In this document: positions 6,841 through 15,466 of the stretch, one piece after another
How positions within the stretch are numbered: position 1 is the first letter of the stretch
Layout: the number at the start of each line of letters is the position of its first letter
Notes under the pieces: generated by a model
What the model saw: only the letters and a program-made list of their open reading frames with translations
Told to the model about the DNA's origin: nothing
Databases searched by the model: none
NCBI GenBank assembly: GCA_017416805.1
Contig: JAFQBB010000036.1
Span: forward strand, 124,001-188,000
From: Bacteroidaceae bacterium
GTDB lineage: Bacteria; Bacteroidota; Bacteroidia; Bacteroidales; Bacteroidaceae
Length of the DNA stretch: 64,000 nt
Direction of reading: 5' to 3'
Position numbers and translations under genes: made by a program

Positions 6841-7275
6841 ATGATTACAATTGAAGACGCATTACGCATCGCCATTGAAGCACATGAGGGACAGAAAGAC
6901 CTTGACGGAAATCCTGTGATTCTGCATCCTCTTACGGTGGGATTGGCTGGCCATAACCGTGAAGAGATTGTGGCAGGCCTGCTTCACGATGTGGTGGAAG
7001 ATACGGATTTCACCTTTGAGGAATTGCTTAAACGAGGGGTGGATGAGAGCATTGTGGATGCCCTACAACTATTGACACACTCGAAAGATATACCTTACAA
7101 TGAATACGTTGAGCATATTGCCCAATCAGGAAACGACGTGGCTATTCATGTAAAATATAATGACCTTTGTCATAACCTAAAACGTGGACGTGCAGGAGGA
7201 CATTGGAAAATTGTAAGTAAGCACGAAAAAGCATTGGCTATAATTGAACCACTTGTGCAGAAGTGTGACATCTGA
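6841..7275 (+). CDS. Small HD-domain phosphohydrolase (alarmone hydrolase-like)
   Basis: 144 residues. Metal-binding features of the RelA/SpoT-MESH1 HD fold are present: HPLTVG near residue 28, GLLHDVVEDTDFTFEEL at about 47-63 (HD plus the ED catalytic pair), and KYNDLCHNLKRG at about 103-114 (the D-x-x-x-N element). There is no synthetase, TGS or ACT domain, so it would only hydrolyse (p)ppGpp or a related nucleotide. The length is somewhat shorter than MESH1-type small alarmone hydrolases. Its location inside the accessory region could mean a role with toxins or defence, but it may be an ordinary housekeeping copy. Confidence 0.75.
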   Translation: MITIEDALRIAIEAHEGQKDLDGNPVILHPLTVGLAGHNREEIVAGLLHDVVEDTDFTFEELLKRGVDESIVDALQLLTHSKDIPYNEYVEHIAQSGNDVAIHVKYNDLCHNLKRGRAGGHWKIVSKHEKALAIIEPLVQKCDI

Positions 7276-7356
7276 TTTTATAAAAGAACAGCTCTCCGTA
7301 ATTTATTTGCGATTTTTTCTTGTTGTATCATAATATTTTTAATATATTTGCAACGT

Positions 7357-7453
7357 GAAGTCTGTAGGCTGGACGGACAACCGTCGGTCTTCTTCGGGCA
7401 TTAAGTTGTCGGCTTCACCGAAAGCGTAGGGGTTGCTCCCCTGATGCTTTTTA
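7357..7453 (+). ncRNA. Small structured RNA gene with promoter and terminator
   Basis: A perfect -7 box TATATTTG (7343-7350) predicts a start near 7357. The RNA can fold with GTGAAGTC (7355-7362) pairing GGCTTCAC (7411-7418) and GACAAC (7376-7381) pairing GTTGTC (7405-7410), two stems stacked end to end. It ends in a terminator hairpin: GCGT-AGGGG (7424-7432) with CCCCT-g-ATGC (7438-7447), followed by TTTTT-A-TTTTT. About 97 nt. No open reading frame of note, and the following gene is on the other strand, so this is not a leader. I do not recognise a named family; it is not SRP RNA, tmRNA or RNase P RNA. Confidence 0.7.
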
Positions 7454-7646
7454 TTTTTATGCATACATGTAATGACTATTGAACGTTTTCGCAATTCTAC
7501 GATAATAATAGATGCTGCTGAGTAAAAATACAATTATGGTTATATCCTAATTGATTTATGAATCTTTGTTTTTGCAAATAAATGAAATGCCCTTCTCTCC
7601 TAATACTTTAATCTTAGAAATAAGAGGAAAAGGGCATTCGTTTTAA

Positions 7647-9452
7647 TTACAACGAATAATAATATTCTTTCAATCTTTGAGCTATCAATTTCCTACGTTG
7701 TTCAAGGAATATAGGGTAATCTTCAAGTGTCATTGAAACTAAGTCAAGAGGTAGGCAACAATCATTTATCAAATTTGAACGCAAAGAATCATGATCAATT
7801 ATTCCTCCGTATTTTGTTTCTCCACCGCAACATTGCACATCATGTACATAACCTAAATATTCTTTAGGAGCCTTTTTCCCTATCTGAATATTGATTTCTG
7901 TTTGGGTATAGATATAATTTGCAACTTGATTATAATCCGCACGTGTCAATCCTTTTGATTTCAAATATTCACGAGGGAAAATGTGATGAACATCTCCCTT
8001 TTGCTCAATCATATTTTGAACAGTAATAGCAGTAGATAAGAAACCCTTACGATTTTGGAAACATTGTGAAGCTAAAAACACATTGAAGACAGGGCTACTT
8101 GCTACAGAAGTATTTAATTGTTGAATTGCACCAAAATCCCAATAAGCATCTGAAAGCTCTGCCGCCTCCACTTCTTTCAAGTATTCTCCAAAATCGGAAT
8201 GTTTGTCAATTTGTTTGACATCGTAATCAAAATTACTTTCGGGAGAACCACTATATCGACCACGTAATATTGAATATACAAACCATCTGCGTACATACTT
8301 TTCTATCAGTTCAGGTTTATACCCTTTCTCTCGTAATTTCAAGAAAAGAATATATGCAAAATTCAGTGTGTTTTGAGAGCGTATTAATTTTGTATGACAA
8401 AATCCTGCTGAACGAATTATCATAATGAAACGTTTGAAGTTCGTTTCATTTATAAACGAGCAAACACCTTCTGTCAATTTTTTATATGCATCTTGTTTGA
8501 TTTCTTCTTCAAAGTTTCTTGTTTCAAAATTGCGTCCAGATAACAAACTTACCAAATCTCCCATCTTTCCTCTATTGAACTTCGCGGTAAATGCTACACG
8601 CAATATATCTACGTATGAAGGGTCGTATATATCATCATTTTCCTTTCGTAACCATTCAACCTGTTGACAATATTCTGATTCAGCAAATTCTTTATCGTTC
8701 TTTAATAGTATAGAATAGAATTCAGGACGTACGGCCAATTCACTGAAATGATCAATACATTTCCGTAACATATTTCCGCCATACACTTCATTTGCTGCAA
8801 TTGTTGACATAACAAAATCTGCTTGATTCAGAGGAACTCCTTTACTATTGATTCGAATAAAGATTTCTGTTACTCGTTCAATGTCAAGATTTCCAGACAA
8901 TTCTATAACACCTATTTGTTTGCTTAGAATTTCTTTTAATGCTTCCACGGCTTCATCCACAATGTCTTCATCGCAAGACGGATTTAAAGCACAATATTCT
9001 TTGCGGATTGCACTTTGCTTTTTGTTTCCATTCAGTATGGGAGCTATGTCTTTTATCCATGTAGGGTCTTTTGCTATAGCGGCATTTAAAGTGGCAAATT
9101 TACGTTCTACTGGATGATATGCTACTTGTATGCTTGTATCCGCATAATCTTTATTCTTTACCATTTCTCCTAATATAGCAGTACGCAATGCCGTAATACG
9201 TTGCTGACCATCTATCAAAATTTTCTTGCCTGCGGAACTGTTGCCATCCTTGAGTTTTACATTGGGACTTTGCCATGTAATAATGTAACCTATCGGAAAT
9301 CCGTTATAAAGACTATCTATCAATTCTGTTACTTTATCATGTTCCCACACAAAGGGACGTTGGATTTCGGGTATTGCAATTTCACCCAATTGTACCATAC
9401 TAAGCAAGTTTGACACCTGCAGTTGACTAACTGAATAATTTTGATTTTTCAT
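7647..9452 (-). CDS. DUF262/DUF1524 protein, GmrSD-like nuclease
   Basis: 601 residues. The N-terminal DUF262 domain shows the family's EIQRPFVWEHDKVTELIDSL and LIDGQQRITALR (residues about 80-91); DGQQR is the ParB-like nucleotide-binding/hydrolysis motif. Near residue 495 lies GDVHHIFPREYL, and a later Asn (QVANYI), the His-Me finger (HNH) nuclease core of DUF1524. This GmrS-GmrD fusion is the architecture of modification-dependent, NTP-using type IV restriction enzymes, active against phage DNA with modified cytosines. A minus-strand -7 box TAACTTTG lies at 9484-9491. It is a solitary gene without a methylase. Target specificity unknown. Confidence 0.85.
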   Translation of the reverse strand: MKNQNYSVSQLQVSNLLSMVQLGEIAIPEIQRPFVWEHDKVTELIDSLYNGFPIGYIITWQSPNVKLKDGNSSAGKKILIDGQQRITALRTAILGEMVKNKDYADTSIQVAYHPVERKFATLNAAIAKDPTWIKDIAPILNGNKKQSAIRKEYCALNPSCDEDIVDEAVEALKEILSKQIGVIELSGNLDIERVTEIFIRINSKGVPLNQADFVMSTIAANEVYGGNMLRKCIDHFSELAVRPEFYSILLKNDKEFAESEYCQQVEWLRKENDDIYDPSYVDILRVAFTAKFNRGKMGDLVSLLSGRNFETRNFEEEIKQDAYKKLTEGVCSFINETNFKRFIMIIRSAGFCHTKLIRSQNTLNFAYILFLKLREKGYKPELIEKYVRRWFVYSILRGRYSGSPESNFDYDVKQIDKHSDFGEYLKEVEAAELSDAYWDFGAIQQLNTSVASSPVFNVFLASQCFQNRKGFLSTAITVQNMIEQKGDVHHIFPREYLKSKGLTRADYNQVANYIYTQTEINIQIGKKAPKEYLGYVHDVQCCGGETKYGGIIDHDSLRSNLINDCCLPLDLVSMTLEDYPIFLEQRRKLIAQRLKEYYYSL

Positions 9453-9553
9453 GATTGTAGTTTTGTTACATTGGTATTGGCGGCAAAGTTAATAAGAAAT
9501 TATGAGAAAACCGTTTTCTTTTTCATTTCTATATCCCCTTTGTCCCCTCCATC

Positions 9554-9766
9554 CTATTTTGTGTCATTTTTTGATTCGTTTCGGTTTGACATTGCAACAA
9601 TGAAGGCAATGATGAAAAACGCGGCTATGAGACCGAGGATAACCCATACCAATACTGGGTCGACTACAAATTGATAGATCAACCATAAAATTAATACTAT
9701 TGTCCAAAACAACTGTGGTCTGAAAAAGAACAGATAAGTAGCCCATAATGCCAAAAGTGCTGTCAT
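9554..9766 (-). CDS. Small two-helix membrane protein with WYL-type operator
   Basis: 70 residues: a short aromatic N-terminal segment (ALWATYLFFFRPQLFW), two hydrophobic helices at about 18-36 and 38-60, and a charged tail NRNESKNDTK. An unusually strong ribosome-binding site AGGAGG (9779-9774, minus strand) lies 7 nt from the start codon, rare in this genome. It is transcribed from operator copy 3. Function unknown. Its size and regulation pair it with the small membrane protein at 1335. Confidence 0.65.
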   Translation of the reverse strand: MTALLALWATYLFFFRPQLFWTIVLILWLIYQFVVDPVLVWVILGLIAAFFIIAFIVAMSNRNESKNDTK

Positions 9767-9813
9767 ACGAAAACCTCCTATTTCTTTAATTAATTAATTA
9801 ATGATTTCTGATG

Positions 9814-9849
9814 CAAAATTAGAAGTAGCTTGTCTCAAATCGTGAGACA
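9814..9849 (-). promoter_or_regulatory. WYL-linked palindromic operator plus -7 box, copy 3
   Basis: Read on the minus strand, TGTCTCAcgattTGAGACA (9849-9831; perfect 7-bp arms) is followed 10 bp later by TAATTTTG (9821-9814). Spacing is identical to copies 1 and 2, and the sequence between operator and -7 box starts AGCTAC as in copy 2. It drives the small membrane protein gene at 9554-9766. An AT-rich TTAATTAATTAATTAA run lies in the leader. Confidence 0.78.
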
Positions 9850-9992
9850 GTTGAAGATTCTTATCAAAGAAATAAGGAAAAAACGTCGTTTTTGCAGAAA
9901 AAGTAAAAGAGAAAATGTAATTATTCCCCAAAAGTAGGAAGAAAATCGTCACTTGAGAAATACCTCCCCAAAGCCACCTTATTTGTCTGTTT

Positions 9993-10067
9993 TTGCCGAT
10001 AACGGCAAAAAAGTGGTATTTGTACCCAAAATGGAATGAAAACTTGCCGATAAAGAGTGTTGTATGA
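9993..10067 (+). other. Orphan, decayed copy of the Fic promoter/operator
   Basis: The palindrome TTGCCGATAACGGCAA (9993-10008), the tract AAATGGAATGAAAACTTGCC (10029-10048) and the end CGATAAAG to TTGTATG repeat the block at 4445-4519 almost base for base. The -7 box is damaged (GGTATTTG in place of TATATTTG) and no Fic gene follows; the reading frame beyond the ATG at 10064 is short and ends at cysK. It marks the former position of a Fic-like gene. Confidence 0.6.
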
Positions 10068-10131
10068 TGGCAGATAAAAAAGAAAATGCAACAAATTGTA
10101 TTCATTTGTCAGATATTAACAAGAAAAACTG

Positions 10132-10139
10132 TACTTTTG
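10132..10139 (+). promoter_or_regulatory. -7 element of cysK
   Basis: TACTTTTG matches TAnnTTTG, 37 bp before the cysK ATG at 10177. Confidence 0.6.
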
Positions 10140-10176
10140 CGCGTTGTTTACAAGAAAACAAGTTTTTTTTTGAAAC

Positions 10177-11103
10177 ATGAAGATTGCTAAAGACTTGACA
10201 GAACTTGTAGGACAGACTCCTTTGGTGGAGTTGTCGGCTTACGGACGGAAGCATGGATTGAAGGCTCGCATCGTGGCCAAGGTGGAGCAATGGAACCCCA
10301 GCGGAAGTGTGAAGGCACGCGCGGCACTGGCCATGATTGAAGCGGCCGAGCGCGAAGGGATGCTGAAACCGAGAGGAACCATCATTGAACCTACGAGCGG
10401 AAACACAGGGATAGGATTAGCCATGGTGGCGGCCATCAAGGGTTACCGCCTGATACTGACCATGCCTGAAACAATGAGCGTGGAGCGCCGAAACCTGCTA
10501 CGGGCATACGGTGCAGAGCTGATTCTGACCGAAGGGGCTCTGGGGATGGCTGGAAGCATTGCGCGTGCCAAAGAACTGAGACGCGAGATTGCGGGTAGTG
10601 TCATACTCCAACAATTCGAGAACGAAGCTAACCCTACCGTTCATGAACGGACAACGGGCGAAGAGATATGGAACGATACGGACGGAGAGGTTGCCGCCTT
10701 TGTGGCCTGTGTAGGCACAGGAGGTACGGTGACGGGCACTGCACGGGCACTGAAACGGCATAATCCCACGGTACACATAGTGGCCGTAGAACCGGAGCTC
10801 TCTCCCCTATTACAAGGCGGAAAGGCTGCGCCACACAAGATTCAGGGCATAGGGGCCAACTTCATCCCGGAAATCTACGACCCCTCGGTGGTGGACGAGG
10901 TGATGGGTGTAAACGACAATGAGGCGTTCAGCGCTACCCGCGAACTGGCCGTGACGGAGGGCTTGCTGGTAGGCATCAGTAGCGGAGCTGCCCTATGTGC
11001 CGCCCGCCGACTGGCCGAACGCCCGGAGTACGAAGGACGGATAATCGTGGTGCTTCTGCCCGATGGAGGAGAAAGGTATCTTTCGGCCGAAGGGCTGTTT
11101 TAA
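10177..11103 (+). CDS. cysK: Cysteine synthase (O-acetylserine sulfhydrylase)
   Basis: 308 residues, the usual length. The PLP-binding lysine lies in NPSGSVKARAAL (residues about 42-53). The substrate loop is EPTSGNTGIGLA (about 70-81), the phosphate-binding glycines are VGTGGTVTGTA, and a C-terminal EGLLVGISSGAA precedes the helix that closes the pocket. It makes cysteine from O-acetylserine and sulfide in the cytoplasm. Transcribed from its own promoter and followed by an outer membrane protein gene after 49 bp; no cysE nearby. Confidence 0.93.
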   Translation: MKIAKDLTELVGQTPLVELSAYGRKHGLKARIVAKVEQWNPSGSVKARAALAMIEAAEREGMLKPRGTIIEPTSGNTGIGLAMVAAIKGYRLILTMPETMSVERRNLLRAYGAELILTEGALGMAGSIARAKELRREIAGSVILQQFENEANPTVHERTTGEEIWNDTDGEVAAFVACVGTGGTVTGTARALKRHNPTVHIVAVEPELSPLLQGGKAAPHKIQGIGANFIPEIYDPSVVDEVMGVNDNEAFSATRELAVTEGLLVGISSGAALCAARRLAERPEYEGRIIVVLLPDGGERYLSAEGLF

Positions 11104-11152
11104 GAGTGTGTATTTGATAGAATAGTATTAATTAAAATAGAGAGAGAAGAAA

Positions 11153-11860
11153 ATGAAGAAAATGATGATGGCCGCATTGGCGGCTCTGATGCTTCCCGTT
11201 GCCACATGGGCACAGGAGGAAGAGAGTGAAAACGGATTGTATGCCGAATTGGAAGCCAACGTGGTGACCAACTACATCTGGCACGGACAGAACTTGGGCG
11301 GACTGAGTTTGCAACCATCGCTCACCGTGGGATGGAACGACTTGTACTTGAACGTATGGGGATCGGCCGGTATTGCTACTGATGACCATCGCGAGATTGA
11401 TTTCTCATTGGGCTACGAGCTGGGCAACCTGTCGATAAATGTTACTGACTACTGGTATCTTGGTGCGGGTGAATCGGACAAGTTTTTCAATTATGCCGCC
11501 CACTCGACCTATCACACATTGGAGGCTTCTGTAGGATATGACTTCGGATTCATGTCACTGGGATGGAGCACCTATTTCGGCGGATATGACTACAATGAAG
11601 AAGGCAAGCGCGAATATACTTCCTATATTCAGGCCGAGGTGCCCTTCACCATCGGTTCTTTCGAGGGTACTGCTTCGGTAGGCGCCACTCCTTGGGGAAG
11701 TGCGGTATATGAGGCAAACCGTTTCATGGTATGCGAAGCAGCCGTAGCACTGAGCAAGGAGATACAGATTACTCCGAACTTCGCAGTGACGGCTTCGGGT
11801 AAGGTGGCGGTGAATCCGGCTACGGAAGATGCTTTCTTCGTGTTCGGCCTTGGATTTTAA
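11153..11860 (+). CDS. Outer membrane beta-barrel protein (TorF-like putative porin)
   Basis: 235 residues with a signal peptide MKKMMMAALAALMLPVATWA cut before QEEE. The mature part is a run of alternating aromatic/hydrophobic strands (VVTNYIWHGQNLGG, LYLNVWGSAGIA, EIDFSLGYELGNLSINVTDYW) and ends in a terminal phenylalanine (VFGLGF) typical of barrel proteins recognised by BamA. The NYIWHGQ motif and strand pattern resemble the TorF/Gcw_chp putative porin family. Substrate unknown. The stop overlaps the end of the convergent methyltransferase gene by 4 bp. Confidence 0.7.
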   Translation: MKKMMMAALAALMLPVATWAQEEESENGLYAELEANVVTNYIWHGQNLGGLSLQPSLTVGWNDLYLNVWGSAGIATDDHREIDFSLGYELGNLSINVTDYWYLGAGESDKFFNYAAHSTYHTLEASVGYDFGFMSLGWSTYFGGYDYNEEGKREYTSYIQAEVPFTIGSFEGTASVGATPWGSAVYEANRFMVCEAAVALSKEIQITPNFAVTASGKVAVNPATEDAFFVFGLGF

Positions 11861-12618
11861 TAACTCCTGCGTCGGAACTCAGCACAGATGATAGCTGTGG
11901 CGGTGGCCACATTGAGTGACTCGGAGGTCTCCACTCCGGCAGGATAGTTGGGGATAAAAAGCCGCTCGTTGACACAAGAGGCCACTTCGGGCGAAATACC
12001 ATTTCCCTCGTTTCCCATGACGATGATACCGTGGGGAGCGAGGGATTTCTCATACAGATTCTCCCCATCGAGGAAGGTTCCGTAAAGAGGAATACCTTCT
12101 GTGCGGGCATTCGTCAACAAGGGGGCTATGGGGGCATAGTGCAGTTTTACCCGTGCCAAGGCTCCCATGGTGGCTTGTACAACCTTGGGGTTATAGGCAT
12201 CGGCCGTAGCAGGCGAACAGAATATGTGGTGTATGCCGAACCAATCGGCCAGGCGGATAATGGTACCTAAGTTGCCGGGGTCCTGCACATCGTCGAGAGC
12301 CAGACACAACTCCTTGCCACCTACAGAGACGGGGCAATCCTCTTCGGAAGGCATGGCAAAAACGGCGAGCACCTCCTGAGGAGCCTTCAGGAAACTGGCG
12401 CGGGTGAGTTCATCAGGAGTGACGGTCAATTTCTCATCGGCCCGGGCCATGGGATTCGCCACATGCCACTCCCCGGTGGCTACCAGCAGGCGACAATGGT
12501 AATGGGGAAGCATATCGCCCACCACTTTAGGACCTTCGGCCACGAAGGCTTGCTCTTCTTTCCGGTTCTTTTTCAGCTCCAACGAGCGGATATATTTCTG
12601 TTTGGCTTTGCTCAACAT
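11857..12618 (-). CDS. TrmH/SpoU family RNA 2'-O-methyltransferase
   Basis: 253 residues. An N-terminal substrate-binding domain (KQKYIRSLELKKNRKEEQAFVAEGPKVVGDML) precedes the SPOUT catalytic domain with motif 1 LDDVQDPGNLGTIIRLADWF, motif 2 IIVMGNEGNGIS and motif 3 IPNYPAGVETSESLNVATA, forming the knotted SAM pocket. Related to RlmB-type enzymes that methylate ribose in 23S rRNA; the exact nucleotide cannot be told. It is divergent from tamL, a pairing seen often in Bacteroidetes. Confidence 0.88.
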   Translation of the reverse strand: MLSKAKQKYIRSLELKKNRKEEQAFVAEGPKVVGDMLPHYHCRLLVATGEWHVANPMARADEKLTVTPDELTRASFLKAPQEVLAVFAMPSEEDCPVSVGGKELCLALDDVQDPGNLGTIIRLADWFGIHHIFCSPATADAYNPKVVQATMGALARVKLHYAPIAPLLTNARTEGIPLYGTFLDGENLYEKSLAPHGIIVMGNEGNGISPEVASCVNERLFIPNYPAGVETSESLNVATATAIICAEFRRRSY

Positions 12619-12682
12619 AGAATTTGACTTTCTTTTTCCAATAAAAACAGGGCAAAGCTACGGATATTTTTTTTATTTGGAG

Positions 12683-12690
12683 TATATTTG
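12683..12690 (+). promoter_or_regulatory. -7 element of tamL
   Basis: TATATTTG matches the TAnnTTTG consensus, 21 bp before the tamL ATG at 12711. Confidence 0.6.
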
Positions 12691-12710
12691 CAGAGATTTT
12701 CACAAAAGCG

Positions 12711-15038
12711 ATGAAAAAACACCAAGGATATAAGGCTATATTACTGTTTGCGATTGTTCTTGCTACAGGCCTGATGACGGCTTGCTCTTCAGCAAAACAT
12801 ATCCCTGAAGGCGGTCATTTGCTTCACAAGGTCCGTATTGAATGCGACAATGAAGATATTGACATTCCTTCGCTTGAGGGATATATCCGTCAGAATCCGA
12901 ATGCTCGTTGGTTCAGCCTTGTGAAAGTTCCCTTGGGAATATATGCCATTTCCGGTCATGACTCAAATTGGATGAACCGTACACTTCAACGTATAGGAGA
13001 GGCGCCGGTAGTGTATGATTCGCAACAGACCAACCGCACGTGTCAGGAACTACGGACAGCCTTGCAAAACATGGGATATTTAAGTGCCAGGGTCAATTGC
13101 CACGAAAAGTATCACAGTAAATACAAAGTGTCGCTCACTTACCAATTGCATACAGGCGAACAATATCGGGTGGACAGTATCCGGATGGATATTCAGGATA
13201 CGGCCATTGCCCGACACCTTAAGCGCATAGCTACACGCACATTGTTGCGTAAACAGATGAAACTCAACATCAACCAATTGGATGAAGAGCGCACACGCAT
13301 TGCCGAGTATTTGAGAAATGTGGGCTACTATAAGTTTTCCAAGGACTATATTACCTACACCGCCGATACCATACTTGGCACGCACCGGGCTACACTGACC
13401 ATGCATCTGCGCCCATATCGGGAGACTTCAGAATCAGCAGACACCCTCCACCCTATCTATACCATCGGAAATGTGAACTTTGTGACGGAGTTTGATATAG
13501 CTAACATCAACCAATACCGGTTGGTAAATTTTAAACATCTCAACTACAAAGGGGTCGATATCCATTATCGGGACCGTTTGAATCTGAGACCGAGTGTGTT
13601 TTTTGAAAACAGTTTTTTACGTAGAGGTGATCTGTACAGGACATTCAACGTAGATCAGACTTACAGTTTGTTTGGGAGATTAGGAGCACTAAAATACACC
13701 AATATTCATTTTACCGAGCGGGCCGATTCGAATCTGCTGGATGTGTTTGTGTTGACCGCACCGGCTAATGTGCAGAGTTTTACGGCCGAACTGGATGGTA
13801 CAAATACGGCAGGTGACGTCGGAGCTGCGGTTTCGTTTATTTATCAACATAGAAACATCTTCCGAGGTAGTGAGACTTTCACCTTTAAAGTGCGCGGTGC
13901 CTACGAAGCTATCAGTGGACTACAAGGGTACGATACGGACAACTATATTGACTACGGAGCGGAAATGACTCTTAATTTTCCACGTTTCATGTTCCCCTTC
14001 CTTACCTCCGAGTTTAAAAGACGCATACGTGCATCATCCGAAATCGGAATCAAATACAACACTCAAGAGCGTCCGGAGTTCTCGCGTCGGGTCGCATCTG
14101 CTTCGTGGAGTTATCGATGGACACAACGCCAACGTATCCAGCATCGTGTGGATTTGTTGGACCTCAACTATGTCTATATGCCTACCATATCGGCCACTTT
14201 CCGTAATGAATACTTGAATAATGTGGCGGCCAACTCTATCCTGAAGTACAACTATGAAGACCTTTTCATCCTACGATTCGGATATTCATACTCATACAAT
14301 TCGCTTGGAGGCCGGGGACAAACAACTTCAAGCAATCGGAGTAATTTCTCAATCCGCCTGAATGGAGAGTCGGCAGGTCTTTTGCTAAACCTGATTTCGC
14401 ATACCATTTATACCCGCAAAGTGGGAGACGGCCAATATGCCTTGGGCAATATTGCATACGCACAATACCTGAAAGGTGATATAGACTTTACCCAAAACTT
14501 GGTCATTGATTATCGGAACACACTCAGTTTCCATGCCGCTTTCGGTATTGCCTATCCGTATGCTAACTCTACCGTACTTCCTTTCGAAAAACGGTATTTC
14601 TCGGGAGGAGCAAACAGTGTGCGCGGATGGTCTGTCCGCTCCTTAGGGCCAGGAAGTTTTTCAGGAGGTGATAGCAGAATTGACTTCATCAATCAGACTG
14701 GAGACGTCAAACTTGACTTGAGTCTGGAATACCGTACGCTCATGTTCTGGAAATTGAATGGAGCGGTCTTTATTGATGCCGGAAATATATGGACTTTACG
14801 AAGCTACAAGGAGCAACCGGGCGGACAATTCCGTTTTGACACCTTCCTGAAACAGATAGCTGTAGCTTATGGTATCGGCTTGCGTTTTGACTTTAATTTC
14901 TTTATCCTCCGTTTTGATGGAGGTATGAAAGCCATAAATCCGGCTTATCCTACCAGTAGCAAAGAGCACTACCCCATACTAAACCCTGATTTTGGACGGG
15001 ATTTTACATTCCATTTTGCCGTGGGATACCCATTCTAA
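12711..15038 (+). CDS. tamL: BamA/TamA-family outer membrane lipoprotein (TamL)
   Basis: 775 residues. A type II signal peptide with lipobox LMTAC (lipidated Cys near residue 25) is the mark of TamL, the Bacteroidetes lipoprotein version of TamA. POTRA-like modules follow (for example RTCQELRTALQNMGYLSARV and EERTRIAEYLRNVGYYKFS). The C-terminal half is a 16-strand barrel of the Omp85 family, with the conserved GGANSVRGWSVRSLGPG loop (VRGW motif) and final strand ending VGYPF. It helps insert proteins into, or move lipids to, the outer membrane; tamB is not in this window. Confidence 0.85.
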   Translation: MKKHQGYKAILLFAIVLATGLMTACSSAKHIPEGGHLLHKVRIECDNEDIDIPSLEGYIRQNPNARWFSLVKVPLGIYAISGHDSNWMNRTLQRIGEAPVVYDSQQTNRTCQELRTALQNMGYLSARVNCHEKYHSKYKVSLTYQLHTGEQYRVDSIRMDIQDTAIARHLKRIATRTLLRKQMKLNINQLDEERTRIAEYLRNVGYYKFSKDYITYTADTILGTHRATLTMHLRPYRETSESADTLHPIYTIGNVNFVTEFDIANINQYRLVNFKHLNYKGVDIHYRDRLNLRPSVFFENSFLRRGDLYRTFNVDQTYSLFGRLGALKYTNIHFTERADSNLLDVFVLTAPANVQSFTAELDGTNTAGDVGAAVSFIYQHRNIFRGSETFTFKVRGAYEAISGLQGYDTDNYIDYGAEMTLNFPRFMFPFLTSEFKRRIRASSEIGIKYNTQERPEFSRRVASASWSYRWTQRQRIQHRVDLLDLNYVYMPTISATFRNEYLNNVAANSILKYNYEDLFILRFGYSYSYNSLGGRGQTTSSNRSNFSIRLNGESAGLLLNLISHTIYTRKVGDGQYALGNIAYAQYLKGDIDFTQNLVIDYRNTLSFHAAFGIAYPYANSTVLPFEKRYFSGGANSVRGWSVRSLGPGSFSGGDSRIDFINQTGDVKLDLSLEYRTLMFWKLNGAVFIDAGNIWTLRSYKEQPGGQFRFDTFLKQIAVAYGIGLRFDFNFFILRFDGGMKAINPAYPTSSKEHYPILNPDFGRDFTFHFAVGYPF

Positions 15039-15466
15039 AACGGTTTCTTTATGCGCCATACTCCGTCAATCTGCTTAATCAAAGTCAATTCAAAAGTGTC
15101 GGAGGCTACCAAAGATACTTGATCTGTCAGATAGTTCCTCCGTAAAAAGTTGGAAACTTCTATTCGTACGGAAGCCTCACTCTTTTCTTCGTTCAATTCA
15201 CAATCAATAATCCTTATTCTTGCAGAGCCAACTTGTTCTTTCATGCTTTTTTCTTTCTCTGTAGTGCTTGAATGCCTGAAATTCATGACAGATTCCAATT
15301 CTTTGGTACAATAATGACGAGCTTTCTGGATATCAAGATTGTAATAGGTTTCTGCAAAATCTTTGGCCGTTTGGCAAACCGCTTCTTCATCGTCAGGTTT
15401 GCATGAGGTAGCAACACCCAATATGCACATCAGAGCGACATGCATTTCCTTCTTGTAATTTTTCAT
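15035..15466 (-). CDS. Putative lipoprotein, NTF2/DUF4878-like
   Basis: 143 residues. A signal peptide with lipobox GVATSC puts the lipidated cysteine near residue 22, followed by KPDDEE. The acidic +2/+3 positions suit surface export in Bacteroidetes. The remaining 110 residues read as one small alpha+beta domain: a helix AKDFAETYYNLDIQKARHYC, then strands ending in TFELTLIKQIDGVWRIKKPF, a pattern typical of NTF2-like/DUF4878 lipoproteins. Function unknown. It overlaps the tamL stop by 4 bp, convergent. Confidence 0.65.
   Translation of the reverse strand: MKNYKKEMHVALMCILGVATSCKPDDEEAVCQTAKDFAETYYNLDIQKARHYCTKELESVMNFRHSSTTEKEKSMKEQVGSARIRIIDCELNEEKSEASVRIEVSNFLRRNYLTDQVSLVASDTFELTLIKQIDGVWRIKKPF

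Noticed and set aside
10064-10180. 38-codon open frame (MMADKKENATNC...) overlapping the cysK start by ATGA
   Set aside because: The cysK -7 box lies inside it at 10132-10139, so most of it would not be transcribed from that promoter, and the composition is not protein-like. It is better read as the relic downstream of the decayed Fic promoter.
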